Shown here in pieces: positions 12,401 through 24,576 of a stretch of DNA of 64,000 bases. Every line of letters begins with the position of its first letter. Within the stretch, counting starts at the first letter, position 1. The stretch spans positions 32,088,501 through 32,152,500 of the forward strand of contig NC_083380.1 in assembly GCF_031755915.1 (NCBI RefSeq), in the 5' to 3' direction. The notes beneath the pieces are model-generated. The model did no database searches. It was not told the origin of the DNA and worked only from the letters and a program-made list of their open reading frames with translations. The DNA is from Ziziphus jujuba (taxonomy: Eukaryota > Streptophyta > Magnoliopsida > Rosales > Rhamnaceae). A program made the position numbers and the translations under genes.

Positions 12401-12859
12401 ATAATCTCATTTAAGAGTATTTGGATGTTTAGCTTTTGCACACTTATCCAAGGAGCTTAGATAGAAGCTTGATGCAAGGACTACTCCATGCATCTTTATC
12501 GGATATGGAGACAAAGAATTCAGATATAGATTATAGGATCCAAAAGCAAAGAAGGTTATTAGAAGCAGGGATGTAGTATTCCATGAAACTAGACTATATA
12601 CTTCATTGAGAAGCCAATGAAGTCTTCTCGTACTAGTACCTATGATTTTGTTAATGATCCAGCATTAGCATAACCCACCACGGATGAGGATGAGGTGCAT
12701 AGAGATTTACCAGAAGCAGAACAGGAGAGAGAAAAGGATATTAAGTAGGGAGATGCTCAAACACCAGAAGCTGCAGGACCGTCACAGCAGTTAAATGATG
12801 GTACACCTCTCTGAAGATTTGAATGAGGCCGTATTTCGTCAAAGAGATATCCAGGATCT

Positions 12860-14404
12860 CAATATATTATGCTTACTGAAGAGGGGCAGTCAAAAAGTTT
12901 TCAGGAAGCTAATTCTCATCAAGATAGAGAAAAATGGCTGCATGCAATGCAAGATGAGATGGAATATTTGCAGAAGAACCATACCTATGAATTGGTTGAG
13001 CTTCCAAAGAGAAAGAAGGCATTGAAGAACAAAATAGGTATTCAAGCTCAAGAAAGATGGCAACGAACGTGTGGTGAAGCACAAAGACCGATTGGTCGTC
13101 AAAGGTTTCTTTCAGAAGAAAGGAATTAATTTTGATGAGATTTGCTCACCAGTGGTGAAAATGACTTCGATACGAGTTATTCTTGGTTTAGTAGCCTGTC
13201 TAGAGCTTCAGCAGATGGATGTGAAAATAGCATTCTTTCATGGTGATTTACATGAGGAGATTTATATGGAGCAGCCAGAAGATTTTAAGGTTTCAAAAAA
13301 AGAGAACCTCATTTGCAAGCTGAAGAAGAGCTTGTATTGCCTCAAACAAGCACCTAGAGAATGGTACAAGAAGTTTGACTCTTTTATGGTGAGTCAAGGA
13401 TACAAGAAGACTGATGTGGACCAGTGTGTTTATATTCAGAGATTTTCAGATGGAAAATTCATTGTACTTTTTCTATATGTCGATGATATGTTGATCGTTG
13501 GACAATATACAATGAAAATTAGTTAGCTGAAGAAGGAACTTTCCAAGTCATTTAATATGAAGGACTTGGGACCAGCTCAACAGATTTTAGGAATGCAAAT
13601 AGCCCAAGATAGGAAGAATCACAAGTTATGGCTCTCTTAGGAGAAATATGTTGAAAGAGTGATAAAGAGATTCAGCATGGATAAGGTTAAACCAGTCAGC
13701 ATTCCATTAGCAAACCATTTCAAGTTGAGTAAGAGATCGTGCCCTTCACCCAAAGTAGAGATAGAGGAGATGGCTTCAGAGCCTTATTCTTCAGCGGTGG
13801 GAAGTCTGATGTATGCAATGGTGTGTACCAAATTAGACATTGCTCATGCAGTTGGTACCGTGAGCAGATTTTTTCAAATCCTAGAAAAGAATACTGGGAA
13901 GCAGTCAAGTGGATTCTCAGGTATCTTAAGAGTACATCTAAAGTATGCTTATGTTACAGGGGAGATGATCCAGTTCTACAAGGCTATACAGATATGGATA
14001 TAACCAAAGACCATGATAATAGGAAATCTACTTCAAGTTATATTTACACTTTTGCTGGAGGAGCTGTATCATGGTAGTCAAGATTGCAAAAGTGTGTAGT
14101 TTTATCCACAACAAAAGCAGAGTACATTGCTACAGTGGAACCGGGTAAGGAGATGATATGGTTAAAGCGTTTACTCCATGAAATGGGCATCAAGCAAAAT
14201 GATTATAAGATACATTGTGATAGCCATAGTGCTATGGATTTGAGCAAGAACCCAATGTATCATTTCCGGAGAAAGCATATTGATATCCGCTATCATTGGA
14301 TATGTGATGTGACTAAACATAAATTGTTCAAATTGGTGAAGATTCACACAAAGGAAAATCCAGTAGATATTTGGATAAATTGTTTACAAAGGTTGTCACA
14401 CTAA
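12860..14404 (+). pseudogene. Copia-1 reverse transcriptase and RNase H remnant
   Basis: RT pieces in order: EKWLHAMQDEMEYL, KKGINFDEICSPVVKMTSIR, MDVKIAFFHGDLHEEIYMEQ, LKKSLYCLKQAPREWYKKF and the active site FLYVDDMLIVG near 13472-13500. A stop follows at about 13525. The connection domain (SIPLANHFKLSKR, YSSAVGSLMYAMVCTKLDIA) and RNase H (VVLSTTKAEYIA, HCDSHSAMDLSKNPMYH, KHIDIRYHWI) follow in shifting frames. The key RT aspartates are kept, but the whole is interrupted. Confidence 0.9.
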
Positions 14405-14475
14405 AGAAATTGAAGTTATGTAGAGACATGGATGGTTTAGATGGTGGGTGACCATCAAGTTTTTGAAATGCGGCT

Positions 14476-14488
14476 GGAGGGGGAGAAT
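14476..14488 (+). other. Copia-1 polypurine tract
   Basis: Purine run ggagggggagaa directly before the 3' LTR, the expected plus-strand primer position. Confidence 0.8.
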
Positions 14489-14764
14489 TGTGAGGGTTTA
14501 GCCTTTTTCCAAAAGCCCTATCCATTAGGGTTTCAACCCTAACCCTAGAGTATTATAAATAGATGCTTAACTTTTCATTCTTGTATCAGAATACACATTA
14601 GAGACAATACGAGTTTTTGAGACGCCTAGAGAGAGTTATAGAGAAGTTTTTGGTATATAAATTTCATAGTGAATAATACTCTTTTTCTTATCAATTTTTA
14701 TGCTTTTTTGTCTCTCTTTGTTTTTGTTTTGGTTTGTGTTTTTCATGATCAAAGGATCACAACA
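14489..14764 (+). repeat. Copia-1 3' LTR
   Basis: 276 bp, starts TGTGAGGG and ends CACAACA, and is followed by target repeat AAAAC. It is better preserved at its ends than the 5' copy. Confidence 0.9.
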
Positions 14765-14769
14765 AAAAC

Positions 14770-15689
14770 TACCAATCACTTTATTTAATTTTTTTACAAA
14801 GTTTTTTTTTTCCCTCCATCCGTGTTGTAAAATTGTTGTAACATTATTAACTGAGTTTGTAGCTATGGTAAATAACTTTACATGGAATAGATTTCTTTTG
14901 CTAAGTGATGTCTTGCATTCTCACAAAAAACAAAAAAACAAAAAAGGGTGATACATGGCATAGATTCCATGATAAAGTTTTTCATGAGTAAATTGTCCCA
15001 TGTGACAGAAATGATTCAGAAGAATTCTTTTTTCTTACGTAACAGACTTCTTCCCTCTTTCTTTTCTACATTTTTTTTTTCATTTTCTATACCCAGACAA
15101 TTTCATTTTGCATATCAATGAATAATCTCTGCCTTTTTATCCACCTTTCTTTTTTTTTTCTTTTTTTTTTCTTTTTAGTCTAAGTGCATATGTAAATAAC
15201 AGAATACATTATTACTTCAAAAGAGTTTAATTTAACCAAAAAAAATTAGTCTACAATAAAGTTACAACTATTTGCAACAAAGCCCCAAAAATACTCTTTT
15301 AAACATACAAGACTACATGGAAAATAGACAATTACAGTTTTATGCTTAACTTGAATGACCATGTAAGATTTCAAAGCCCCATATACGCTTGTACCTTTCT
15401 TCCTCTGGGCTTCTAGTCAATTTTGAACCATTCAAACTATAAGGATAGAGTACTATTAATGCACAACTCCAATTAGCTCTCAACTTCTCAGCCATCTTCT
15501 GCCTATGATGATGATGAGCTAGGGGCAAAAATACTAACAAATCAAAAACGAAGATGAGTTTGTGCTACTTGCATCCTTTTACATCTAGAAGTCCTTCTAA
15601 CATTCTACAATTAGAGGCAAAGAAGCAAATAACTAGATGCAAGTTCAAGAGAAAATTTAGCAGTGAGAACTATGAGCAAACCTGAGTCC
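14770..15689 (-). other. Probable old 3'-UTR/flank of the MYB relic
   Basis: AT-rich, with poly-T runs near 15070 and 15150-15175. It lies just downstream (minus strand) of the last readable MYB residues and probably held that gene's 3' UTR. A 64-codon open frame at 15346-15540 resembles nothing known to me, and I do not call it a gene. Confidence 0.4.
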
Positions 15690-17625
15690 GTTGTCTCTCC
15701 CTCTCTTCCGAAACTCTCATTGAAGAATCCATGCCTCTCTGCTAAACATCACTTGTATGGCACAAACCCCTTCCTAGAACTATAGAGGCTAACTCTTTCC
15801 TCAACACGGGGTTCCAAACATGAAGAATCAAGAGTCTCTATATTCTTCTCTCCTACATTTTCCACTCCAAATGATCCCTCATTCGAATCAGAGCAAGAGT
15901 TTTCCTTGTCTTTCTTTCTTCGTACATACAAGAACTGGCTGTCTCAACCGCAGTTTGGTTATATCCAAGGAGACAATAAAATGGCACTTGGTACAGAGTC
16001 CACCACAGCATAGGAGGATCACCTTCTACAGAGTTGGGGCTCTCTTTCTAATTCTCCATTTGAATAATCGGAGCACCACATACCAATGGATTCCAATTAC
16101 CAACAACTCCACTAAGAGACAGATGTGTCTAATTTATCCAAGGGTAATGTTTGAACAACCTTCTCATTCTCAATGTCAGTGTCGGCTTGTTCAGTCTTAG
16201 ATGTTGATACCTTACAATCCTCCGCACCAGGAGAAGATTCTTGCTGAAGGTCCCATAGTGAACCAGTCCTTCCCAAAAGCTTGATACTTGTGGAAGCTGA
16301 CATCTCAGCAGCTTCTTCTTTAGCACATACAGTATCCTTGGAACCTGGTTCGAATTTCTGTATGTCCAGATAAACAAAGGAGCCAGTCAAAAGCTTAGCA
16401 ACAAAGACATTTCTTTTCATTTTATACATAAACAGTCTTGAGTGGATATTATCAGTATACCGCACATAATACATTCTCCAATATAGGCAAAGATCCTTTC
16501 CCTTCTTCTGTAGAAGAGTTTGATGCAACGTAATCATTCTCCTTTTCAAAAGGAGATAAACTGCCAGAGTGCATATTAGTAGTACATAAAGTTGATGAAG
16601 GAGAGCTTTTATTATGCTGATATGGAGCTGGAGATTCCAAAGCTTCTGAACCAAGAGTAGATAAAACTGAAGTGGGAGATTTTATGCCTTCCTCAGGAGA
16701 TGAAAACCTTTCAGTTTGATTTGATACTGACATTCCTTTAAGAAAATTAACTGATTTCCGAGGATAAGGATGCATAGGCTTCCTCTTTGGCCTTGGCAGA
16801 GGAATCTCAATTGGTTTCATGAAGTCTTCACTGCTTCCAGTTGAAACCTCGAACTACCTAAAACCATGAAGATAAACCACATGAGTATGGAAGACATGCT
16901 ATGTAGACAACAACACAGCTACCAAAATTAAGTTTTTATTCCATGTAAATATCAATATATCAACTTCAAATGTTCTAATAAACGTGCAAGCAGAAAAGGA
17001 ATTAGGCTCTGAAACAAAGCATTTGACCTTAGAAAAGAACTTTTGAGCATGACTTTGAATCTGAACTGCAGTTTTGGTTCCTACATGCTCTGCATGAAAA
17101 TAAAGTAACTTCTTATGACTGGACTAGGAAAGAAGAAATTTGACTGGACTAGGAAAGAGGAAATTTTCTAAATAGATTAAAATACACTAAGCATACCTCA
17201 TATTTAATGCCAACCACAATCATACAAGTTCAAGTCTTCAAGGAACTTTTGATGCTCTTCCTCTGTCCATTTTTCTCTTTGTTTTTTGATTGTACAAGGC
17301 TTCCTGGCCTGAGAAGAAAAGAACACCATTTGAATCAAATTAAAGACGACTAAAACCATCATTCGAATCACATACATAAAGTTTTTCACTAAATTGAAAT
17401 ATTCTCCGCAAGAAAAGTTATGAGTTTAATGGTACATTGGATGAATAGTAATTCCCAATTGAATAGATCTCCTTCACCGGGATCTCCAGTCTAGATTTTG
17501 CATCGACCATCGAATTGAAATGACCAGCCACAGCAGTGGTGTTTAACCCAATGCCTTCGCTCTGGTCCTGTGTCCAAAACATAGAGATTGAGATTAAGAC
17601 AACCTTTCTCTCAACAATATGCATT
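15690..17625 (-). pseudogene. REVEILLE-like SHAQKFF-class MYB pseudogene (copy 1)
   Basis: Exon-like blocks in order on the minus strand. N-terminus: DQSEGIGLNTTAVAGHF with VKEIYSIGNYYS (near 17430-17581). First half of a single MYB repeat: ARKPCTIKKQREKWTEEEHQ (17208-17309). Second half: VGTKTAVQIQSHAQKFFSK (near 17030-17095). Proline-rich linker: PLPRPKRKPMHPYPRKS (near 16740-16810). C-terminal parts: STSIKLLGRTGSL, ENEKVVQTLPLDKLDTSVS and RKGFVPYK. The MYB repeat with KT-VQI-SHAQKFF is the signature of REVEILLE/LHY-type clock transcription factors. It is broken: the codons after GWH read TAA-ATA-TGA, a 2-bp deletion precedes the linker, and there is a stop after FVPYK. The conserved Arg of IRSHAQ is Gln. 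Confidence 0.85.
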
Positions 17626-17717
17626 CGAGTGAAATACTGTTATTCAACAAGGCATAATTCGATTGCTCAATTCTTAGATGTTATCTCTTTAACTTGATTC
17701 TATAATTTGACTAATCT

Positions 17718-20405
17718 CTTTGGAGTCGTCATGACATGAAGTTGTTGTTGACTATCTTGAATCTGATTTCACCCTTTCATCATTTATAGGCTTTTCTTGT
17801 GGACATACATAAGGCTTTGGAGGGACTGCAGGCTTTCCACATCTCCTTCAAGCATCTCTTTGACTCTGCTCATTGTTAGTCGATCATTTGGATTCATCTG
17901 TATACACCACAATGCAACTATAATCATCTTCTTTCTTATTTTTGATTCATCCTCTGTTGCATCACCCATTTCAATGTCGTTTCGTTCCTTGAATTGATCA
18001 TAAATCCATGAAGGAAAGTAAATTTGACTTGTATGATCTGCACCGGCATTCAAATTCTTTCTTCTACTAGCCATTTCCGTCAATAGCATTCCGAAACTAT
18101 AAACATCTGCTTTGTTAGAAACTGCTCCAATATTCTTGTAAAACAACTCTGGAGCTATGTATCCCATTGTTCCTCTTGCTATGGTAAGAGAGACAATGCT
18201 ATTGCCTAATGGAGATAGTCTTACAAGCCCAAAATCAGAAACCTTTGGAATAAAATTCTGATCCAAAAGAATGTTATGTGGCTTAATATTAAAATGCAAG
18301 ATTTGAATGTTGCATCCTTGATGAAGATATTCATACCACAAGCCACTCCACATGAGATTTCACACATTGTCTTGCACTCTAAGGAGTTAATTCCTTCTTG
18401 AGAAAAAAGATATTTGTCAAGAGATCCATTAGGCATAAAATCGTATACAAGAGCACGTTTTGATCCCTTAGTACAAAAACCAACACGCTGCATGACATTG
18501 AAATGGTGAATCCTCCAACGGTAGAAACTTCATTGATGAATTTGCCCATTAGTCTTGGATTTCTCTAACATCTTGAATGCTATGAAACATCCACTATGAA
18601 GCTTTCCTTTATAGACAGAACCATAACCTCCTTCACCTAGTTTGCCCTTGAAACCGTTGGTCATCTTTCTAATTTCAGTAGATCGTTGTTAGCTTGTAAC
18701 AATTCTTCAATAATATTATACATTGATAGATGCCGCCTTCGTCATTTGCATATAAGAAACGCAATTACAAATGGAGTCCCAACTACAAGTTTGACTTTGC
18801 TCCACAAAAGCACTGTAGGAAAATATATACCAAGGAATTATTTGATAATTATCAATGTATAGTTTTAAAACTGCATGTATAAAAATCTTCTTAACACATA
18901 CCAATAGTTAATTGCTGTCACAAATTTGAATTGTTTAGTATATATGCATTCCAATCTCAGAATTATGTTCAAGTAATAGAATCATCGTCCCTTCTCATGC
19001 AGCCTCAATGTTAAAGAATAATAATGATGAAATGATAAAATCATGAATCTAATTGATCTTGTTATATTAATTCCTTATTCTCATATTATTATATATTTAA
19101 GATCCTCTACTTGTTTTTTATCTATGCTTGTTTTTTAACACTTGAAATATATATCCATACATATTTAATTTGAACTTTTTTTATCTTTCCCATTTTTTTA
19201 ATTTTTGTTAATAAAATGGTTTATATCATTCATTGAATTGACAAATCAGAATTGAAAGACAAGTATAGGATAATGATAGGAAAAAACAAACAAAGGATTC
19301 TAATTCAATTTATACATAAAGTAGATAGATGTACAACACTGATTTGCATATAGAGAGTTAAATTGTTAAATTACTCAGGTTAGACAAAAATGGGAATTGT
19401 AAATTAAGGATTTACCGATCAATAGGAGTATGTGTCGGCCGATCACTAGAGGGCCTAAAAAGAACCAAGTAAAAGAGGTTAATAAATGTCCAAAATGATC
19501 CTGAATAAATCAATCAAGTAAAAAGACTTTGTGTGTGCAGCTTTAAATATTAGCCGATATATATGATCATAGAAATTCTCACAAATAAACTATCAAAAAT
19601 CAGATTTTTCATATTTATCAAGAAATTTGTGGAAACTGTTTCTTTCTGGGATTGTAATAGCGTATTAGGATGTTGAGACTTGAGAGAGGATCCTCACCGT
19701 CAATTCCAAAACCGGTCCGAGGCCATACATCGGCTACAGTGGAAACTATATTATATTGTATATCTTAAAGGTAGAGGAAACTATATAATTCCACAATTTA
19801 AAAAAAAAAAAAAAAAAAATTCAGGCTTCTAAATATCCTTACAATAGAACGAGTCGTTGTAGCGCGTGGCATAGCAAAGCCATTTATCTTTTTTAGCAAA
19901 ACTTGACAACCATGAAAGCTCAAAGCCGTATACAAGTTGATTGTGTATGTCTTTGTAGGAAATGTTGGTGCTGCTGTTTTCCCAAATTCTCTGCAGTCGT
20001 GATGTGATCATAACCATCAGCTCTATACGGCAAGAATCCTCTAACTCCAATGTATATGTTTCACCAACCTTCACATAAGAGTAGTATCCCTCTTTGGATA
20101 AAGTAGTACTAGCAACACCACTACTATTAATGCATGGATCAGTGGGATGTAAAGAGAAGACTCAACTGGATGTTCACACTTGACGAATGTTATAGCTTCT
20201 GAGAGTGAATATAATCTACTGTCTGTAGCCATCCAAATTGAATATGGATCTCTGTGACTGAAGTTATAATTGAACAAGGAGTAAGGAGGCACCGAAGAGC
20301 AATCAGCCTTGTCAATATTGAAATCCACCAGTCGAATTGTGTAGTTATTGTAATTGATGGCATGGACATGGTATTTTCCTGAATACATGTTTAAGACAGT
20401 AGAAA
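17718..20405 (-). pseudogene. RLK3: receptor kinase pseudogene with HFD-to-HFN change
   Basis: Exon 3 (about 17718-18800) has a membrane segment GTPFVIAFLICK followed by TGA instead of Trp, and a deletion of the [12 protein letters not shown] stretch. Small deletions cause frameshifts near 18540 (NGQDFINE region), 18500 and 18345. The catalytic-loop Asp is Asn: [12 protein letters not shown], near 18281-18300. DFGLVRLS is retained. The tail is frameshifted to [13 protein letters not shown]. An exon-2 candidate lies near 19425-19460. Exon 1 (19844-20405) keeps [20 protein letters not shown] and [20 protein letters not shown], then shifts. Its 5' half, including the signal peptide, is gone, replaced by unrelated sequence at about 20405. 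RLK3 and RLK6 share the exon-end sequence before the donor and an adjacent MYB relic. Confidence 0.9.
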
Positions 20406-22322
20406 ATTGGAAAGTAGAAAATTCTATATATATAAATTTTTTAGAAAAAGACCTCTTTCATTGGCAGAGACTAATTATTATGAGTGAAAAGGAGCATCGA
20501 TGGGTGTATTCCAGTTGGGTCTCTGTCATTACTTTCTTGTGATTTTCAAAAAAGAAAAAAATAATAATTTACGTTATTGTGTTTTTCTAGTGCTATAAAT
20601 AGACCGAGAACATGAGAAAGATTCATATATGATATTCGGTCTCTTTTATTTTATTTTTTGTCTTCCTTTTATTTATTTATTTTTTTCCTTTTTTGTTTGT
20701 AAAGTTTTTGTATTACTAGTGTATTGTAATTGAGTGTAAAATATAAATATCAAACCTCACAATTTATAACTTATTCACTAACAATGACTTTTAAATATTT
20801 TTGGAATCTCTCCAACTTAATTTACTTTGCACACCATTTTTGTGGCATTCCCGTTCTTCCTCTTTCTGTCTCTACTCCAACCGCAGAAAACCAAAGCCCA
20901 ACAAAAAGTAAAATGCCAAGAAATTTTCTCTCTTCTTCATTGTATACCCTCAAACAAACAATTCTTGTTGTAACTAAAAAAAAAAAAAAAAATGGATATA
21001 CACTTAAAATTAATTGATGTTAACTTCACTTTTTAAGTAAAATGTCTCCTGAAGCATTTCATTATTGGTGGTAAGAGGAATCACAGAGGATGATAAAAAT
21101 TTTACTGTGGAAGAACCTCTTATATTGTTATATTCGCCTTTACTGGTTCTTTTTGAAAAGTTTTATTTACTTTTTCGTCAATAATGTTGCAGCACATGAG
21201 TTAGCAAAGTTTAATTTAGTAAGGGCCCTAGTACCCTGCCCTAGTAACTTATTCTTCTTGTTTATTTGATTTATTTTCTTATTATTTTATTTTTATTTTT
21301 TAAAATGTTTATGATACTTTTCTTTAATATAATTTCATTTGTTTCTTTGAAACAATAAATAAAAAAATAAAGTTAAATGCCCCCTTTATTTTTAAATATT
21401 GAAAAAAATTTATAAAACAAAATAAAATATTTTTATTCACACGAGGTATATGTATAATTTTGTTAATACAAAGTATATTTTATATTTAGTAGTTAATGAA
21501 TGTTTATCAATGTCAATGAAAACCTATCCATACCTATAGAAATCTTTCAAAATGAAAGTATATGAAAGTTTGACAATCTTTCATAATTCTGCAACTCTAT
21601 AAAATTTAATAGAATTTCATTAACTTTGCAAAAGTAATCACTTAAAAAAATTTCATAAAAATATTCAAAACTCTATATTAAATATACTCCAGTCATTGCG
21701 ACAAAGGTGGTCAACGAAGACTATGAAGCCATTATCATAGGGTCACTACAAAAGGATATCGAATTTGAAGAGTATTAGTATCCGCAAGAGGGGAGCTATG
21801 AGTCACCTGGGCCACCAATTTGTTGGTTGGTTGATTCTCGAAACCATATAAAGAGAAATAAATTAACAAAGGAAATTACATATCATAGTGCTCCTCTGTC
21901 AAATTCCCATTAAATTTTCACACATATTATTTAAAACTCATCATCATTGTTATTAAAGCATAGCCATCCCATGATTAGTTAGCCTTTGCATTATCATTTT
22001 TTTCATCCCCCTCCCTATCAACTCTGGTCTAACAATGTTGTTAGTGGCCATTCTGGGTTTAGACTAAGGTAGCCTTACCATTAGTTTGAAAAAACTTATA
22101 AGCTATTAGAAAGTGGACCTAACTCTGCATATTAAGCTAATTAAATAGACACAAAACAAGACACTAAAGTATCAGCCAAAAAAAGAAAGAAAAAGACACT
22201 TAGAACAGGAAATGACCAATCAAACTGCAAGGCTTCTCCAGCAATTTGTTCTAGTAGATTAACTATAACTCAATACCAAACAAGTGCCACTAGGCATCAA
22301 CAAGCAAAAGTGGCCATCGGCC
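20406..22322. other. Spacer; no gene seen
   Basis: AT-rich. The 20925-21130 part ('cctcaaacaaacaattctt', 'aagtaaaatgtctcctgaagca', 'attggtggta') matches 30900-31160 upstream of RLK4, so it is a duplicated RLK 5' flank. The remainder has no open frame or motif I can support. Confidence 0.55.
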
Positions 22323-22415
22323 TCATGGCTGACCCATGAATAAATCCTCAATGATCACCATTTGCCTCTTCACCAGGTCAGCCACTGCTCTTTTAAACTC
22401 TGTTTTGTAAGATGG
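22323..22415 (-). pseudogene. Unrecognised coding-like fragment
   Basis: A 30-codon minus-strand reading ends in TGA and contains EFKRAVADLVKRQMVIIEDL. Its even, helix-like composition reads like the C-terminus of a real protein. I do not recognise the family and find no upstream exon. It lies downstream of the DHH pseudogene but does not match that family as I know it. Chance is possible. Confidence 0.3.
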
Positions 22416-22422
22416 AAGCGTG

Positions 22423-22496
22423 TTCTGTATCCTTTAATGGTGAGACTATGCTAGACTTCTTCTGTATCCTTTAACGGTGAGACGATGCTAGAATTC
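22423..22496. repeat. 37-bp tandem duplication
   Basis: Two 37-bp copies (22423-22459, 22460-22496), each starting TTCTGTATCCTTTAA, with a few mismatches. It lies directly upstream of the unrecognised fragment on its strand. Confidence 0.85.
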
Positions 22497-23396
22497 TTCT
22501 ACATGGGATGTTCTGACAATGTAATAGTTAAAAATTGGAGCTTTCATAAGAGCTATTCAATTCACTTCTTTGGTTGGCAGCTATTCTTATATTATTCCGC
22601 AACCCCCTATAGTCCTTTAGTTGTGACACTAGAGGCGTTTTCAGTTACTAGAGGCATTTTTAGTTGTGAAACTTCAAAGATAATCGTAAGAAAGTAGGCA
22701 CACAAAACTTAGGAAGTATTGGCATTAAATCCTTGACCAAGGAAAAGATTAGGTGTATTATTTGAACCACATCATTGTAGAGTTGAAGTGATCTCCAATG
22801 TCCAAGTGACTGACTGTTATTTACTCTGACAAGGGGGCTTATCCAATTTATCATAAAGAACCAAGGTATGATTTCTTTGTTGCATGAATATACATTAATG
22901 AAGAAAAGAACAGTCTACCACATTATAACTCTAGAAAGAATAGCTCTAAGCAATTAACGCCGCACTTAGCAGTTTTAGTCCTCAACATTGCTTTTCCATA
23001 GGAATTATAACTCTGAGAAAACTGGCATGTAAATACTTAAATGTCGTGAGAAAATATTCAATGCATTCAAAGGAGGAAAGAACAAAAATTCTTCAAGAAA
23101 AGAAATCTCTCCGATGAAAGGTTTGAAGCTTTTGTACTCATCTATGTCATTTAACTCCTTAAGTTGCTTCAGGCTCACAACAAGTCAGCAACTATTAGTG
23201 CAGCTAGCAAAATAACAACTTTAGACTAGATTGAAACTAACGTACACTCCAAGCCTACTTATTTTCTATGGATAAATTGCAGTCAACTAATAACATAAAA
23301 AAACATAACAGTCTAATAAATGAATGTTAAAAAAAGAAAGAAAAATATGCTACAAATACATTGACAATCATATTTGTAGGTAGATAGCTGCATACC

Positions 23397-24430
23397 TCAA
23401 CTTTAGATTATGGCTTTTGTTGGCTAATTGATGTCCAAGTTCATTCCTCAACTCCGATACAGAATGGGCTTTGACAGTCTACGCATAGAACGACAAGTCT
23501 AACATAAACAAATGTATAAACTTGACATGACTGTACACTCAGAATTCAGTCATCAATTCACTTCTACCTAACACAACACCTCTACACGCTGGAGCAAATA
23601 AGTACAATAACATATATAAAAATGCTACAATGGCCCTTGTTTGGAGAGAGAGAGAGAGAAGGATACATTGACTATACCAAGCAATCTACAAATGCTCCAG
23701 CCACAAGAGCAATCTCATATGATTGACCGAGAGAATCATTTCCTGCTTTTAGGATAAGCTGGTCAATCCCTGACTAATTACATCCTCCAAATTCAAAAAA
23801 AACAAATGCAAAAGCCTTATACACCCAAATAAAGAGAGAATTTTTTAGCTTTACAGCTTTAAAAAATAAAATGAAATAAAATAAAAACCCAATAAACCCA
23901 TAAAAACAAATTACCTGCTTGAACAAAGATGGATTCAAAGTCCAAACCCACATCGAACCGCCATTCAAATCTTTTAGACGACTACCAGCTTTTTCCTCGA
24001 AATAATCTAAAGCAATAGTAGCTTCACTCCTCCGCATATCAATAACCCTCTCCATATACTCACCAACTGAACAAGAACTCTAACTGCAAAGACCCTCCAC
24101 TGCGGTCTTGTGGTGATCCGAAACCACCACTCTGCTGACCTTGGAAGAGATTTCCTGAACAAACCCAGAGGATCCACGAAGTGTAGAAGGTAAATATCGC
24201 TGATTTTGGCGAGAGGGAGCTAATTGGAAGCGATGAGGTTGTAGACGGTGTTGGGGAAGAACATCACCGAAGACAAGCAGGAGAGAAGAAGAGGTGAGCT
24301 GTTAAAGCTGCAAAAGCTCCGTCTGGGATGGATAGTGGTATAGAACCATAGGTTTCTTCTGCATCATCATCGTAATCATGGTGGTTATGGGCTTGGCTAA
24401 ACCCAAACCTCCAAGAGCGTTCAACGCCAT
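23397..24430 (-). pseudogene. DHH/DHHA1-family phosphoesterase pseudogene (copy 1)
   Basis: Minus-strand reading from ATG 24430: MALNALGGLGLAKP, then KPMVLYHYP and, after a 1-bp loss, DGAFAALTAHLFF, which corresponds to motif I. In other frames FFPNTVYN, ISDIYLLHFVDPLG and FVQEISSKVSRVVVSDHHKT follow; the last carries the family-naming DHH. Stops lie after IASN and LCS. Downstream exons have clean splice sites: 23915-24055 (MERVIDMRRSEATIALDYF...), 23678-23773 (AGNDSLGQSYEIALVAGAF) and 23397-23480 (VSELRNELGHQLANKSHNL, DHHA1 side). DHH proteins are metal-dependent phosphoesterases. The family call rests on the DHHKT and PDGAFAAL-like motifs. An internal segment present in the 32966-33195 relic is missing here. 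Confidence 0.7.
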
Positions 24431-24576
24431 GTTTCGTTGCTCTGCTTTAGAGAGAGTTTTGAGGGAACGAAGAGAAGGGCTTGGTAGCTTTAGCGGAAAA
24501 GATCTATTAATTTAAGAGAAAAAGGTGCGAGAGTTGGATTTTTGGGCTTTGAAAGCTGTAGTTTCGTATTTTCGGA

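Larger units (their letters stand above)
9634..14764 (+). mobile_element. Copia-1: complete Ty1/copia retrotransposon, inactive
   Basis: Two LTRs of 276 bp each (9634-9909 and 14489-14764) flank an internal region in the order gag, protease, integrase, RT, RNase H, which defines Ty1/copia. Target-site repeats AAAAC lie at 9629-9633 and 14765-14769. The 5' LTR ends TATA...ACTA where the 3' copy has TGTG...AACA, so both termini of the 5' LTR have decayed. Protein similarity (WHQRLSHMNKKGL, LKQAPREWY, YVDDMLIVG) is TNT1/Tork-like in style, but I do not fix a lineage. Stops and shifts occur throughout, so it cannot make its proteins. Confidence 0.93.

Noticed and set aside
15346..15540. 64-codon minus-strand frame downstream of the MYB relic
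   Set aside because: No recognisable motif and placed where a 3' UTR is expected; no splice or start context to support a gene.
20730..21017. 95-codon plus-strand frame ending in poly-Lys
   Set aside because: AT-rich, lies in duplicated RLK upstream flank, and the matching flank at 30900-31160 does not keep the frame.
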